Virus record (IMG/VR): IMGVR_UViG_3300026518_000064
Location: 1 to 21,873 of that record
Origin: a virus
Length of the DNA: 21,873 bases
Strand: one strand, 5' to 3'
In this document: piece by piece, positions 12,559 through 20,180 of the stretch
Numbering within the stretch: position 1 is the stretch's first letter
Layout of the letters: each line of letters opens with the position of its first letter
Translations under genes and position numbers: made by a program
Notes under the pieces: model-generated
What the model was told of the DNA's origin: nothing
Databases searched by the model: none
Seen by the model: only the letters and a program-made list of their open reading frames with translations

Positions 12559-13887
12559 TTAAAGTTCTGCGTCTATATAAAAATAAGTACCTTGTGACTT
12601 ATCATCTGGTATATAGGACAATACAGTATCAGATATTAAAGCAATTGGTTGTGCTGTAACACTACTGTCTCTAAGGACAACAACTGAAGGTATTGCTCTT
12701 TTTGTTACCTTAAAGTACACAGTAGACCTAGCAGCATCAACATTTTCATAGTTAGGATAAATTTTCATATATTCATAATACCTCTGGCACAAACTTAGCT
12801 CCAATCCATAAGGTCTCTGCTCAAATGGTGTAGCTACTAAACCTTCCTCTAGTTGTAGCTCTGCAATTTCAATAAAATTGTTAGCTGTTGCAGCCCAGTT
12901 TACACAATCTGAAGTAGTTAAATAATCTCCATCTTGCCAAGTATCTGTTACATCTGTTGAATAAGATTCTTGATTCAGAAACCCAATTGTAAATTCTATA
13001 CCTGAGTCAGCGTTATTTAGTAGTGCTGGACTAAAACTATGATTTAATGGTATTTGAACTTCTACTTTTTGTGCTGTATTAGCTGTTGTATAGTTAAATG
13101 TAGTAGTATAGCTTTCAACATTAGCTGTACTATCAGTAAGATTTCTAAAACAGACAGGATATTCACCAACTACATTTGAATTAAACAAGAATGATAAAGT
13201 TAAAGTTTTACCTTGTTTAGCTAATGTGTATAAATCTTGTCCCTCAAATGCATATCTAAACCCATACCAATAATTCTTTCCTGTTAAATCTGAGACTGCA
13301 GTATTCACTTCAAATTTAATTGAGTTACTTCCCTCTATCTCAGATTTTGATATAGTAAATTCTCCATCTGTCTGATTACCACTGTACATTCTATCAGCAG
13401 TTTTATATCCATTAGTACCACTATTATAAGTATAGCTTGTCCCTCTCTGCCATACATCAAAGCTACCATTAATAATTAAATTCTTAAATCCTCTAATATA
13501 AGGAGCTACCGACTTATCTAACTCATTAGGAAGTCCACTACCTGAAGTATGAATTATATTATCAGCATCTACACCATCTGCGCTGTTTTGAGCATCTGTT
13601 GCGCTTTGTTGCGCTGCATCTGCGCTGTTTTGAGCATCTGTTGCGCTTTGTTGCGCTACTAATTTATCGGATGCGACTTGACTTGCATCTGCAGCAACTT
13701 GACTAGCTTTTGTATTTATATCACTTTGTACTGAATTTGCTTGAGTAGCCCAATTATTAACCTCACCAACATAAACATTTGCTTGATGTGATACAAAATT
13801 ATTTGCCTTTATGTTAAAAGCCTGTGGCGTATCTGTTGCACTATTTGGAGCATCTGGAAAATTGGATATTGTTTGCTCTATTGCCAT
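12559..13887 (-). CDS. Tail fibre protein
   Basis: A 442-residue fibre expected to bind the host surface. Seen: an N-terminal attachment region (about residues 1-50, FPDAPNSATDTPQAFNIKAN), an alanine-rich coiled-coil shaft (about 50-105) with a 14-residue repeat QQSATDAQNSADAA in tandem, then a beta-rich receptor-binding body that starts NLIINGSFDVWQRGTSY and ends near PFEQRPYGLELSLCQRYYE, and a C-terminal 65-residue tip. Known: NLLINGSFDVWQRG and FEQRP-L-LCQRYY motifs mark a widespread carbohydrate-binding-like module in phage fibres. It follows two other tail proteins, and the ATG overlaps the upstream stop (TAATG). The shaft repeat is nearly identical at DNA level (13575-13657), a sign of recent duplication. 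Confidence 0.88.
   Translation of the reverse strand: MAIEQTISNFPDAPNSATDTPQAFNIKANNFVSHQANVYVGEVNNWATQANSVQSDINTKASQVAADASQVASDKLVAQQSATDAQNSADAAQQSATDAQNSADGVDADNIIHTSGSGLPNELDKSVAPYIRGFKNLIINGSFDVWQRGTSYTYNSGTNGYKTADRMYSGNQTDGEFTISKSEIEGSNSIKFEVNTAVSDLTGKNYWYGFRYAFEGQDLYTLAKQGKTLTLSFLFNSNVVGEYPVCFRNLTDSTANVESYTTTFNYTTANTAQKVEVQIPLNHSFSPALLNNADSGIEFTIGFLNQESYSTDVTDTWQDGDYLTTSDCVNWAATANNFIEIAELQLEEGLVATPFEQRPYGLELSLCQRYYEYMKIYPNYENVDAARSTVYFKVTKRAIPSVVVLRDSSVTAQPIALISDTVLSYIPDDKSQGTYFYIDAEL
13575..13657. repeat. Tandem 42-bp repeat in the fibre shaft
   Basis: Two copies of a 42-base unit (13575-13616 and 13617-13657/8) are identical over at least 41 bases and encode the 14-residue shaft repeat. 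Within each copy TTGCGCTTTGTTGCGCT and TGTTTTGAGCATCTG recur. Whole-codon length and near identity suggest recent slippage or duplication; copy number could vary and change fibre length. Confidence 0.85.
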
Positions 13888-14489
13888 TATGTTTCCTTTG
13901 TAATTTGAATTTGAGATGGATATCTTATTCCATCAACATATATATTATCTGTATCTGATTTTAACGAAAACGTTATTATGCTTCCTATATCAACTTTTCC
14001 AACTAAAATATCTTTTAAAACTATTTGAGTAGAATTATTTTTTACAGCGTTCATGGATAAACTTTTTACAGTCATTGCGCCAATCTTCAAATTAATTGTT
14101 ATATTTGCATCTGTGTCGTTATCGTTTACTATGTTTGCAATACATATTATATTACCAGTATTCACGTCTTCTGCTGTTGTTAATGAGCATATAGCTTCAC
14201 TTTCTGTGTCTTTTACAAGAGAAATGTTATTACTGCATTTACTGTTCCATATTGTAGTATTATCATAATCATTTTCTCTTGAAAATAGTATTGAAGTATC
14301 ATTTTCGAACGTGTATGTAAACTCTATTTTTGTAATTACTGTATCTTTTGCGTTTATATAAGCAAAGGGGCATCTATTTATAGAAACTTTTACTTTTTCT
14401 GTAGTTATAAAAGCATTTCCGTATGGAACGAAACCGCTGTATTCAACTCCTTTTTTGACATCAAATGAGCCAACTAATATCGTATCCAT
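13887..14489 (-). CDS. Distal tail protein, beta-rich, unknown
   Basis: A 200-residue protein with no recognised family. Seen: almost all beta-type sequence with many Thr, Asn, Ile and Val residues (KVDIGSIITFSLKSDTDNIY, TKIEFTYTFENDTSILF), no catalytic motif and no membrane segment. It could be a baseplate or fibre-adaptor domain. Its stop overlaps the fibre start, and its start overlaps the upstream tail gene by one base, so it belongs to the tail tip set. The function is inferred from place only. Confidence 0.65.
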   Translation of the reverse strand: MDTILVGSFDVKKGVEYSGFVPYGNAFITTEKVKVSINRCPFAYINAKDTVITKIEFTYTFENDTSILFSRENDYDNTTIWNSKCSNNISLVKDTESEAICSLTTAEDVNTGNIICIANIVNDNDTDANITINLKIGAMTVKSLSMNAVKNNSTQIVLKDILVGKVDIGSIITFSLKSDTDNIYVDGIRYPSQIQITKET

Positions 14490-15412
14490 TAAATTACCTC
14501 CTTAATTGAGTAACTAGCTTGAATTTCAACGCTATTGGATAATACGGTAGAATAGTCTTCAATATATCCCAAAATAGGTAAACTCTCATATTTGCTGTCT
14601 TCTCTCTCGTCTGCCACTATTAATATAATTTCTCCATATAAAGAGTAAGTTTTCCTTTTCATCTCCTGCAGTCTAATGGAAGGTATTGTTACATCCAAAT
14701 CCATATATTGCGAAGCATCTCTTTTCTTAATGGTTGTTATTCCAAAATCATCTTTTTGTACGTCTGAATTGTCATTAAGCCCCAACGATAATCCGTATAG
14801 AGTATCTCCAAGATATATACCATTGCCAGCCACCATGAAGTTAACTGATGCGGTTAATAAGCTATTTTTTTCAATAGTGGTTCTAATATATGAGTTTGCA
14901 AATGGTGGAATATTGAAAATGAAGTTCTGCTCATCCTCGTGATTAAACTCTTCAAAATAATAGTTATACCAATTATTTGAATTTGGTCTATTATATGATA
15001 TTTGTACATCTTCATATAATATAGAACCATCATTGTTGCTAATAACTTCAACTTTAATACTTGCTCCATGAACACCACCAAACGCTAAAACTGTATATAA
15101 ACCATTTTCGAATTCTGAAATTAATCCAACGTCGTTGAAATCTATTGCCGTGTCTTCGTTCCAAATAGTATATGTTTTAGCTCTCAAATCTGTTTGAGCG
15201 TATCTATTGCTTATTCTCCACTTTAACCATTTCGTATTGTTATTGTCGTCCGGAATATTGCCTTTATTATTGTCTATTACGTTTTTGTAGTAATAGTGAT
15301 TATATAAAACCTCATCACCGAACATATAATTATATGTTTCGGAGTATAAAACACCTGTTTCTTTGACATTTATGCTCTTATAATCTCCAATCTCCTGTCT
15401 TATTGCAATCAT
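14489..15412 (-). CDS. Distal tail / baseplate protein
   Basis: A 307-residue protein directly after the tape measure. Seen: an N-terminal part with many Tyr and Asn (YNHYYYKNVIDNNKGNIPDD, NNTKWLKWRISNRYAQTDLR), a middle resembling an adhesion or receptor-type domain (AGNGIYLGDTLYGLSLGLND), and a C-terminal beta region (YGEIILIVADERED, then SNSVEIQASYSIKEVI). The opening motif of a polar insert before WL.W..SN.YAQTD is found in tail proteins of phages of this type as I recall. It probably builds the tail tip hub that takes the place of a Dit or Tal protein. Four-base overlap (ATGA) with the tape measure. Confidence 0.65.
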   Translation of the reverse strand: MIAIRQEIGDYKSINVKETGVLYSETYNYMFGDEVLYNHYYYKNVIDNNKGNIPDDNNNTKWLKWRISNRYAQTDLRAKTYTIWNEDTAIDFNDVGLISEFENGLYTVLAFGGVHGASIKVEVISNNDGSILYEDVQISYNRPNSNNWYNYYFEEFNHEDEQNFIFNIPPFANSYIRTTIEKNSLLTASVNFMVAGNGIYLGDTLYGLSLGLNDNSDVQKDDFGITTIKKRDASQYMDLDVTIPSIRLQEMKRKTYSLYGEIILIVADEREDSKYESLPILGYIEDYSTVLSNSVEIQASYSIKEVI

Positions 15413-17775
15413 ATTAACCTCTCCTCTAGCAGAGTATAAGAGTTTCTAAGTGTAGATAACTCTTTTTTTGTAGTTTTGTTTATCTCATATAAATTAGAGA
15501 GCATATTTAGCTTTTTGCTAATGTCTTGAAATATTCCATCAGAACCATTCAATCCAAGTGCCTTAGTAGATTGTGCATTAACTACATACTCTTGTCCATG
15601 AACTACACCAGCCTCTTCGTTTACTCCGTAGTTCCCTGTGTATCCACCTTGCTTATATCCTACATTTTTACCGCTTGTAGGTATTTTTCCATAAGTGTGA
15701 GTGACACCCGCAAAATCATAATAATCCCTAGTAACCCATTCTTTTTGATTTTCATCAAAATATGAAGCTGTGCGTGTATTATATTTAGGATTTTCTTTGA
15801 TTACGCCCCACGCCTCACGAGAAACGTTTGCATTTTTTGCCGTCTTGTAATCTATACCTGATAATTTTGTCTTGCTCTCATCTGAAATAGCCTTTAGCTC
15901 TTCTGTTGTGATATTTCCATCTGCAATGGAATTTTTTATAAGATTGCTAAGGGTATTATTTTCTGATAATTTACTGTCACTTGACTGTGTAGCCTGTTGT
16001 ATTTTCTTTAATGCATCTAGTTGTAAATCTACACCCTCTTTTGCATCGAGCTGCGCATCTTGAAAACCTTTGATTTGTCTAAGTGCATTTTGCTTTGCAA
16101 ACTCCTGCTCTGCAGAAGAGTTATATTTACTGCTGTCGTTAAATTCATCTAATGAGCCAATTACAATGTCCATCTTTTTGTTGTAATCGTTCAAAAAGTC
16201 TTGATTTGTTGTATCTGTCTTAAATAAATCAAATGCCTCTTGCGCAGAAGCTTTTGCCTGTTCAAAACTTATGTCGCTGCCTGAACTTCCAAACAAAGCA
16301 CTTTTCGCTTGTGAGTAGTAATCATTACTTAGCCCAATAGATATATTAGAGAGTGATGTTTTGAACGTATCTAATACGCCATTTAAGCCATCAAAGTTGT
16401 CTGCCGTATCTTTTGCCGTATCTCCTAAATAAATAACGTCCTGAACGGCAGAGCTTATTCCAGAGCTATTATTACTATTATTTAATATTGGATTTGTTAC
16501 ACTTGGAGTAAATACAGAGTATGTGTTACCAGCTGCTAAGTCGTGATTTCCACTTTGTTGGTCTGGTTTTAAATTGCCTTGTGCATCATAGAGAAAACTT
16601 GTAGCTGCTGCAAGCTCTGTAACCGCATCTGTTTTCGATTTGATTATGTCGATAGACTTCTGTTGTATGTCTGCATTCTGCTGTACTAAATCACTACTCT
16701 TTTTTACTTCATCATTTACAGCTTCCATCTCTTCCTTGAGCTGTGCTTCTGTGTCTAGTCTATCTTGCTTTTTCCAAGCAATACTGTCAAGCCACTTTTG
16801 CTCATCTTTCTCATCTGCGACTTTCTGCTCTAAAATAGTTGTAAGTGCAGAAGTCTTCCATTTCTCCTCATCGAGATGAAGCATTTTTTTCTTTTGTGCT
16901 TGCATCCATTCGTTGTCAAGTTCAATTCGCTTTTTATATGCTTCTAGTTTCTTATCTCCAAACCAAAATTCATCTGCTTCGTTTATAGCTTCGCCCATCC
17001 ATTTGATGGAATAAGCAAGATTTGACATTGCACCTGTGCCTGTTTTAGCCCTATCAATAACTTTTCCAAGATTATTATTAAAGGACTGCAATGCCTGACC
17101 TATAGTGAGGTTCATTTTGTCAAACTCTGCATTTACATCGTTAGCACCATCTTTTAGAGCCTTGAGCATAACCTCTGTTGTTATCATGCCCTCTTGTGCC
17201 ATTTTTCTAAGCTGTCCATTAGTAACGCCTAAAGATTTAGCAAATATTTCATTGATACGTGAGCCATTTTCTGCAATAGAGTTAAATTCATCTCCACGCA
17301 AAACACCCGAAGCCATTGCTTGACTTAATTGTATCATTGCTGATTTGCTCTCTTCTGCAGAAGCACCTGATACAACAAGAGCCTTGCTGACTGTTTCTGT
17401 GACATTCACAAGGTCTTTTTGAGAAATGTTGAGGTCTTTTGTAGCTCTTGCCATTCTTGAGTAAAGTGTAGCAGTCGCTTCGTATGATTGCCTTGACTTT
17501 TCTGCAACATCAAAAAGCCTTGATTGTGACTGCATTAAATCCAATGTACTGCTTGATACAACTTTTAATTTTGAATTAATTGATGTCCATGTATCTGAAT
17601 ATTTTACTAAGCTTCTAAGAACTTCTGAACCAACGACCGCACCTACTGCCATTGAAACAAGTTTTAAAGAGGAGGTTGTTTTTTTTGAAGTGGATTCAAC
17701 GCTTTTGAGCTGTTTGTCAAGCTCGTTTATCTTATATGCGCCTTTTGTGTCTATATCTATGACTAATTGAGCCAT
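15409..17775 (-). CDS. Tape measure protein
   Basis: At 788 residues the longest protein here; it sets tail length and is ejected ahead of the DNA. Seen: an N-terminal region (about 1-60), then the tape-measure domain (about 60-270) with SQSRLFDVAEKSRQSYEATA, LYSRMARATKDLNISQKDL, SGVLRGDEFNSIAENGSRIN and GQLRKMAQEGMITTEVMLKA, matching the TIGR02675-type domain. Long helical and disordered stretches follow, and a C-terminal region with GGYTGNYGVNEEAGVVHGQE. At about 1.5 angstrom per residue a tail near 115-120 nm is expected (inference). The ATG has AAAGGT about 9 bases upstream. A promoter-like TGATATAAT lies 34 bases before. No peptidoglycan hydrolase motif was seen in it. Confidence 0.92.
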   Translation of the reverse strand: MAQLVIDIDTKGAYKINELDKQLKSVESTSKKTTSSLKLVSMAVGAVVGSEVLRSLVKYSDTWTSINSKLKVVSSSTLDLMQSQSRLFDVAEKSRQSYEATATLYSRMARATKDLNISQKDLVNVTETVSKALVVSGASAEESKSAMIQLSQAMASGVLRGDEFNSIAENGSRINEIFAKSLGVTNGQLRKMAQEGMITTEVMLKALKDGANDVNAEFDKMNLTIGQALQSFNNNLGKVIDRAKTGTGAMSNLAYSIKWMGEAINEADEFWFGDKKLEAYKKRIELDNEWMQAQKKKMLHLDEEKWKTSALTTILEQKVADEKDEQKWLDSIAWKKQDRLDTEAQLKEEMEAVNDEVKKSSDLVQQNADIQQKSIDIIKSKTDAVTELAAATSFLYDAQGNLKPDQQSGNHDLAAGNTYSVFTPSVTNPILNNSNNSSGISSAVQDVIYLGDTAKDTADNFDGLNGVLDTFKTSLSNISIGLSNDYYSQAKSALFGSSGSDISFEQAKASAQEAFDLFKTDTTNQDFLNDYNKKMDIVIGSLDEFNDSSKYNSSAEQEFAKQNALRQIKGFQDAQLDAKEGVDLQLDALKKIQQATQSSDSKLSENNTLSNLIKNSIADGNITTEELKAISDESKTKLSGIDYKTAKNANVSREAWGVIKENPKYNTRTASYFDENQKEWVTRDYYDFAGVTHTYGKIPTSGKNVGYKQGGYTGNYGVNEEAGVVHGQEYVVNAQSTKALGLNGSDGIFQDISKKLNMLSNLYEINKTTKKELSTLRNSYTLLEERLI

Positions 17776-17808
17776 TTTTGATTACCTTTTTGCTACTCGC
17801 ATTAAGTA

Positions 17809-17817
17809 ATTATATCA
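17809..17817 (-). promoter_or_regulatory. Candidate extended -10 promoter ahead of the tape measure
   Basis: The minus strand reads TGATATAAT, identical to the element at 18490-18498, in the 47-base gap between the tail chaperone frameshift product and the tape measure start. No clear -35. Two identical nine-base copies in neighbouring gaps are unlikely to be chance alone. Confidence 0.5.
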
Positions 17818-17822
17818 TTTTT

Positions 17823-18412
17823 CTATTTTTTTGAATTTAATCCCTTGATATATGAAGTCATAATTTGCAAAAGTATTGGTATATGAGTTTTTTTTCTTAA
17901 TCCTGACCACTTAACACTATCTTTTAGAGCTTCGTACTTAAATCCTACTAATCCATGCGTATTATATTCGTAAGGAGTATTAAAAAATATCTTTACAATA
18001 ATCAGGCTCTCTAAATCTTCTGGAAGTTGCACTATCTTTGAGTATGGGTCGTTTACAACGTTATCCCTGTCTCTTTTGCTTAGAGTATCAATTCCGATAC
18101 CTGAGCCTCTCTGTTCAAAGTAAGTATTAAGCTGTGCTACTTTTTTTCTCTTTTCTCTGCAATATCTTTAATAATAGTCTCAAAAATTATTTTATAGTTA
18201 TACTCTTCCCCTATTGCCATAATCTTATCTTTGTCGTCTCCGAATAAACTCATTTCTAAACGCTCTTTGAAGATTGCATCATCATCGTCTTTATTGTCTT
18301 TGAATTTCTTTTCTAGTGCCTTTGTTTGCTTTCTGGTAACATTTTTAAGCGTTCCTTTTAAGACCTCATCGTTATATTCAAGAGTGAAATCGTCTTCTAG
18401 TATCAACTTCAT
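17823..18412 (-). CDS. Tail assembly chaperone GT, made by -1 frameshift
   Basis: Predicted 196-residue fusion made when ribosomes slip one base back on A AAA AAG (18146-18140) near the end of the G gene. After the slip the frame reads VAQLNTYFEQRGSGIGIDTL, continues through KRDRDNVVNDPYSKIVQLPE, and ends at 17823 in SYIKGLNSKK. The extension has no start codon of its own that fits well; a GTG at 18032 lies in mid-domain. Known: lambda gpG/gpGT and most siphoviruses make a short and a long chaperone this way, and the long form links tape measure and tail tube during assembly. The position between tail tube and tape measure fits exactly. Confidence 0.8.
18078..18146 (-). promoter_or_regulatory. 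Programmed -1 frameshift site with downstream stem
   Basis: The heptamer A AAA AAG (18146-18140) is in frame with G as GAA AAA AAG, followed at once by the stop TAG (18139-18137). After 7 bases GCTTA (18132-18128) can pair with TAAGC (18082-18078), enclosing a 5-bp hairpin GTATC/GATAC and a short AGA/TCT helix. A slippery heptamer, a stop beside it, and a stem at 5-9 bases are the classic parts of bacterial -1 frameshifting, as in dnaX. Confidence 0.75.
18137..18412 (-). CDS. Tail assembly chaperone G
   Basis: A 91-residue acidic helical protein, the unshifted product. Seen: a strand-rich start (KLILEDDFTLEYNDEVLKGT), then helices with KQTKALEKKFKDNKDDDDAI and a C-terminal helix ending IIKDIAEKREKK. 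The start chosen is ATG 18410-18412, with AAAAGGATAT upstream; the frame is open back to an ATG at 18436, but that start has no ribosome site. Known: gpG-like chaperones coat the tape measure and recruit tail tube subunits, and are made in large excess over GT. It is separated from the tail tube by the broken homing endonuclease. Confidence 0.8.
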   Translation of the reverse strand: MKLILEDDFTLEYNDEVLKGTLKNVTRKQTKALEKKFKDNKDDDDAIFKERLEMSLFGDDKDKIMAIGEEYNYKIIFETIIKDIAEKREKK

Positions 18413-18425
18413 ATATATCCTTTTT

Positions 18426-18444
18426 ATAGGGCGCAATGCCCTAT
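18426..18444. repeat. GC-containing hairpin in the G gene leader
   Basis: ATAGGGC (18426-18432) and GCCCTAT (18438-18444) form a perfect 7-bp stem with a 5-base loop, between the promoter-like element at 18490 and the G ribosome site. On the minus strand it is followed by AAAAAGG, so it is not a classic terminator. It may protect the 5' end of the chaperone mRNA or be a processing site. Confidence 0.45.
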
Positions 18445-18489
18445 TGTTGTGGGGGTGTATGCTACAAATAAATACCCAGCTCTTTACGA

Positions 18490-18498
18490 ATTATATCA
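18490..18498 (-). promoter_or_regulatory. Candidate extended -10 promoter ahead of chaperone G
   Basis: The minus strand reads TGATATAAT, about 78 bases before the G start at 18412, in the 125-base divergent gap between G and the plus-strand remnant. Same nonamer as at 17809-17817. It would restart transcription of the tail genes after the inserted homing gene. Confidence 0.5.
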
Positions 18499-18537
18499 CA
18501 TTAATTAAAAACGGGTATATTTGCATAAAGGATTTTT

Positions 18538-18809
18538 ATGACACAAGAATATTTAAAAAAAATTGTTAGGTATGAAAATGGTAAATTATATTGGATTGTA
18601 GATATGCAACCTAGAGGAAAAATCTAAAAATTATGAAAACTAATAATAGTGGTACAACTGGTGTTTGTTGGAATAAACAAGCAAATAACTGGAAGGCATA
18701 CATTCACGATAAAAATAAGAGAATTAACTTAGGTCATTATAAAAACAAAGAAGATGCTATCTCGGCACGAAAAAAAGCCGAGATAAAATATAACTATACT
18801 ATCAAATAA
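18538..18809 (+). pseudogene. Broken HNH homing endonuclease with AP2 domain
   Basis: The only plus-strand coding sequence. The first part (18538-18627, 29 residues, MTQEYLKKIVRYENGKLYWI...) matches the N-terminus of phage HNH homing nucleases and has AAGGA about 7 bases upstream. It then stops. The second part (18633-18809, 58 residues, open back to about 18615) is an AP2 DNA-binding domain: NNSGTTGVCWNKQANNWKAY, then RINLGHYKNKEDAISA. In intact genes the HNH core of about 70-100 residues lies between these. Here it is gone and the two parts are in different frames. It is therefore inactive as a nuclease, though the AP2 part could still be made. It points against all other genes, overlaps the tail tube stop by 8 bases, and splits the usual tube-chaperone pair, all as expected for an inserted mobile gene. 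Confidence 0.82.
18759..18784. repeat. 8-bp inverted repeat in the AP2 remnant
   Basis: ATCTCGGC (18759-18766) and GCCGAGAT (18777-18784) form a perfect stem with a 10-base loop holding seven A residues. It lies 18 bases past the tail tube stop on the minus strand, so it may end or stabilise the tail tube mRNA. There is no T run after either arm, so it is not a standard intrinsic terminator. Confidence 0.4.
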
Positions 18810-19785
18810 AAAAGCCGTTTTTTATTTGTACTGCTGGACTTGAGCCATCAAACAGTCTTAAAGTCAAAGTTCTGCTTAACATATCATTGTTTGAGCTGTC
18901 GCTGTACTTATCTGCTTTTGCAATATCACATTTAATCTCTACAGATTTTCCATTGACAAAATTGCCGTCTTTATCTAAACCAAGCTTTATAACTACAGCT
19001 TTTGCCTGTCCGCTTTCAATTAAAGATGCTTCTCTGCCGTAACTGTCCTTATCTACAAAGAACCCGAGTTCAAGTGTAAGAGCATAATCTGTAATCAAAT
19101 TCTTTTTAAGTCCACAAGTACCGCCCATTGTGTACAAGTCTGCCACTACTTCATTCATGGCAATAGTTGCGCTCTCTATTGGAAGACAAGTTCCATCAAG
19201 CAAAATAACGTCTGCGCAGCTTACAATCAAAATCGGCTCTTCTGTTAGAGTTACAGTAGGATTAACTTCTTTTGCTCCCTTTGCATCATCTAAATACCCC
19301 TGAAACGTATTTGTAACTGTCGCAGGCTCTCCGATTTTCATGTCTATTTTTGCACCACAAACTAGAGAGTTTGTCATAGACATTTTGTTATCATCAAGAT
19401 ACACAAGTGCCGATACTGTTGGCATTACCTCATTATTATTTGAGTATGTTACAGTCTCTTGTCCTACTGTAGTTGTGTCTATTGTTTCATCAAATCCTGC
19501 GCACATTAGTAGCCGTCCATACTCCGGTGGATTTGATAAAGCAGAGCCTCCCACGTCATTACTTCTCATGTTCATCTTTGCATCAAATGAAGTCTTAACA
19601 CGGCACAAATCAACAACGCTGTCCTTTGTGTTCATTTTTCCCGTTAGTCTGTTTATATCAACGCTTGTGAACTCTGGCGTAGGTATAACTGCATCTGTTG
19701 TCTCAATAAAGCCTGTAGGAGGCGTTGGCAGCGTTTCATTTGGACTTACAAATAATGAAGTCTTTTTTGTACTAATTATTGACAT
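18802..19785 (-). CDS. Major tail tube protein
   Basis: A 327-residue protein expected to form the tail tube. Seen: a Pro/Thr-rich start (SPNETLPTPPTGFIETTDAV), then beta-rich sequence throughout (ESATIAMNEVVADLYTMGGT, VVIKLGLDKDGNFVNGKSVE), ending with SRTLTLRLFDGSSPAVQIKN. The pattern of 'E...RL.TG' early and a late DYALTLELGFF / LRLFDG region is like phage tail tube proteins of siphoviruses lacking a sheath. It follows the tail terminator-like gene and leads to the chaperone and tape measure, the standard order. The name rests on this order plus the beta-rich character. Confidence 0.8.
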   Translation of the reverse strand: MSIISTKKTSLFVSPNETLPTPPTGFIETTDAVIPTPEFTSVDINRLTGKMNTKDSVVDLCRVKTSFDAKMNMRSNDVGGSALSNPPEYGRLLMCAGFDETIDTTTVGQETVTYSNNNEVMPTVSALVYLDDNKMSMTNSLVCGAKIDMKIGEPATVTNTFQGYLDDAKGAKEVNPTVTLTEEPILIVSCADVILLDGTCLPIESATIAMNEVVADLYTMGGTCGLKKNLITDYALTLELGFFVDKDSYGREASLIESGQAKAVVIKLGLDKDGNFVNGKSVEIKCDIAKADKYSDSSNNDMLSRTLTLRLFDGSSPAVQIKNGFFI

Positions 19786-19794
19786 TTTATTTCC

Positions 19795-20178
19795 TTATGT
19801 ATATTCTTTGGCATTAAACAATACGATACTCTCTACTATTCCATTGGTTAGATTTATGCTTCCCTCTCCTGAAAAACTAGCTATATCGTAGTATAAATTG
19901 CCACTATTAAAACATTCTAAAAGCTCTATCATTTCGCCCTGTAAATCAAGAACTCTCAAAGTATTTTTTGCGTAAAAGCTTATTTTCATCATAGTATGAT
20001 TGATAACTCTATGACCACCATTGTTACAAGTAGATACTGATTCTCTAGCAATAGGAATAAATGATAAATGGATTGCCTCATCTCCTATTATGTCCTGTGT
20101 ATCATAAAATATGGGAGTTGTTGTCCAATTATCTTGTATATACTTCTCTGTAACTTTCTTTGTCTCTGATAAGCTCAT
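19795..20178 (-). CDS. Tail terminator-like protein
   Basis: A 127-residue protein placed just before the tail tube. Seen: an N-terminal helix (SLSETKKVTEKYIQDNW), then beta strands typical of lambda gpU or DUF4128-type proteins (HLSFIPIARES, HTMMKISFYAK), a helix (LRVLDLQGEMIELLECFNSG) and a closing strand pair. Known: tail terminators share this helix and sheet plan and cap the tube at the head end. It is two bases from the neck gene upstream and nine bases from the tube gene. Named by fold pattern and position. Confidence 0.7.
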   Translation of the reverse strand: MSLSETKKVTEKYIQDNWTTTPIFYDTQDIIGDEAIHLSFIPIARESVSTCNNGGHRVINHTMMKISFYAKNTLRVLDLQGEMIELLECFNSGNLYYDIASFSGEGSINLTNGIVESIVLFNAKEYT

Positions 20179-20180
20179 AT

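Noticed and set aside
14854-15081. Minus-strand 75-codon frame inside the distal tail gene
   Set aside because: Lies wholly inside the 307-residue tail gene in another frame, with no supporting overlap or ribosome site.
15409-17775. Lytic domain hidden in the tape measure protein
   Set aside because: No lysozyme, transglycosylase or NlpC/P60 motif could be picked out; the C-terminus is a Gly-rich tail-tip region.
18231-18569. Open plus-strand frame of 112 codons across the chaperone G gene and its leader
   Set aside because: It is antisense to gene G over most of its length, has no ribosome site, and its Ser/Phe/Leu-rich product is typical of a reverse frame of an acidic, lysine-rich gene.
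18803-18828. 11-bp AT hairpin with GCCG loop at the end of the tail tube gene, like a two-way terminator
   Set aside because: The stem has one G-C pair and the sequence is explained by the coding run QIKNGFFI; too weak to call a terminator.
19340-19891. Open plus-strand frame of 183 codons antisense to the tail tube gene
   Set aside because: Long only because the opposite strand is a real gene with few TTA/CTA/TCA codons in that register; no ribosome site, and the product resembles no protein.
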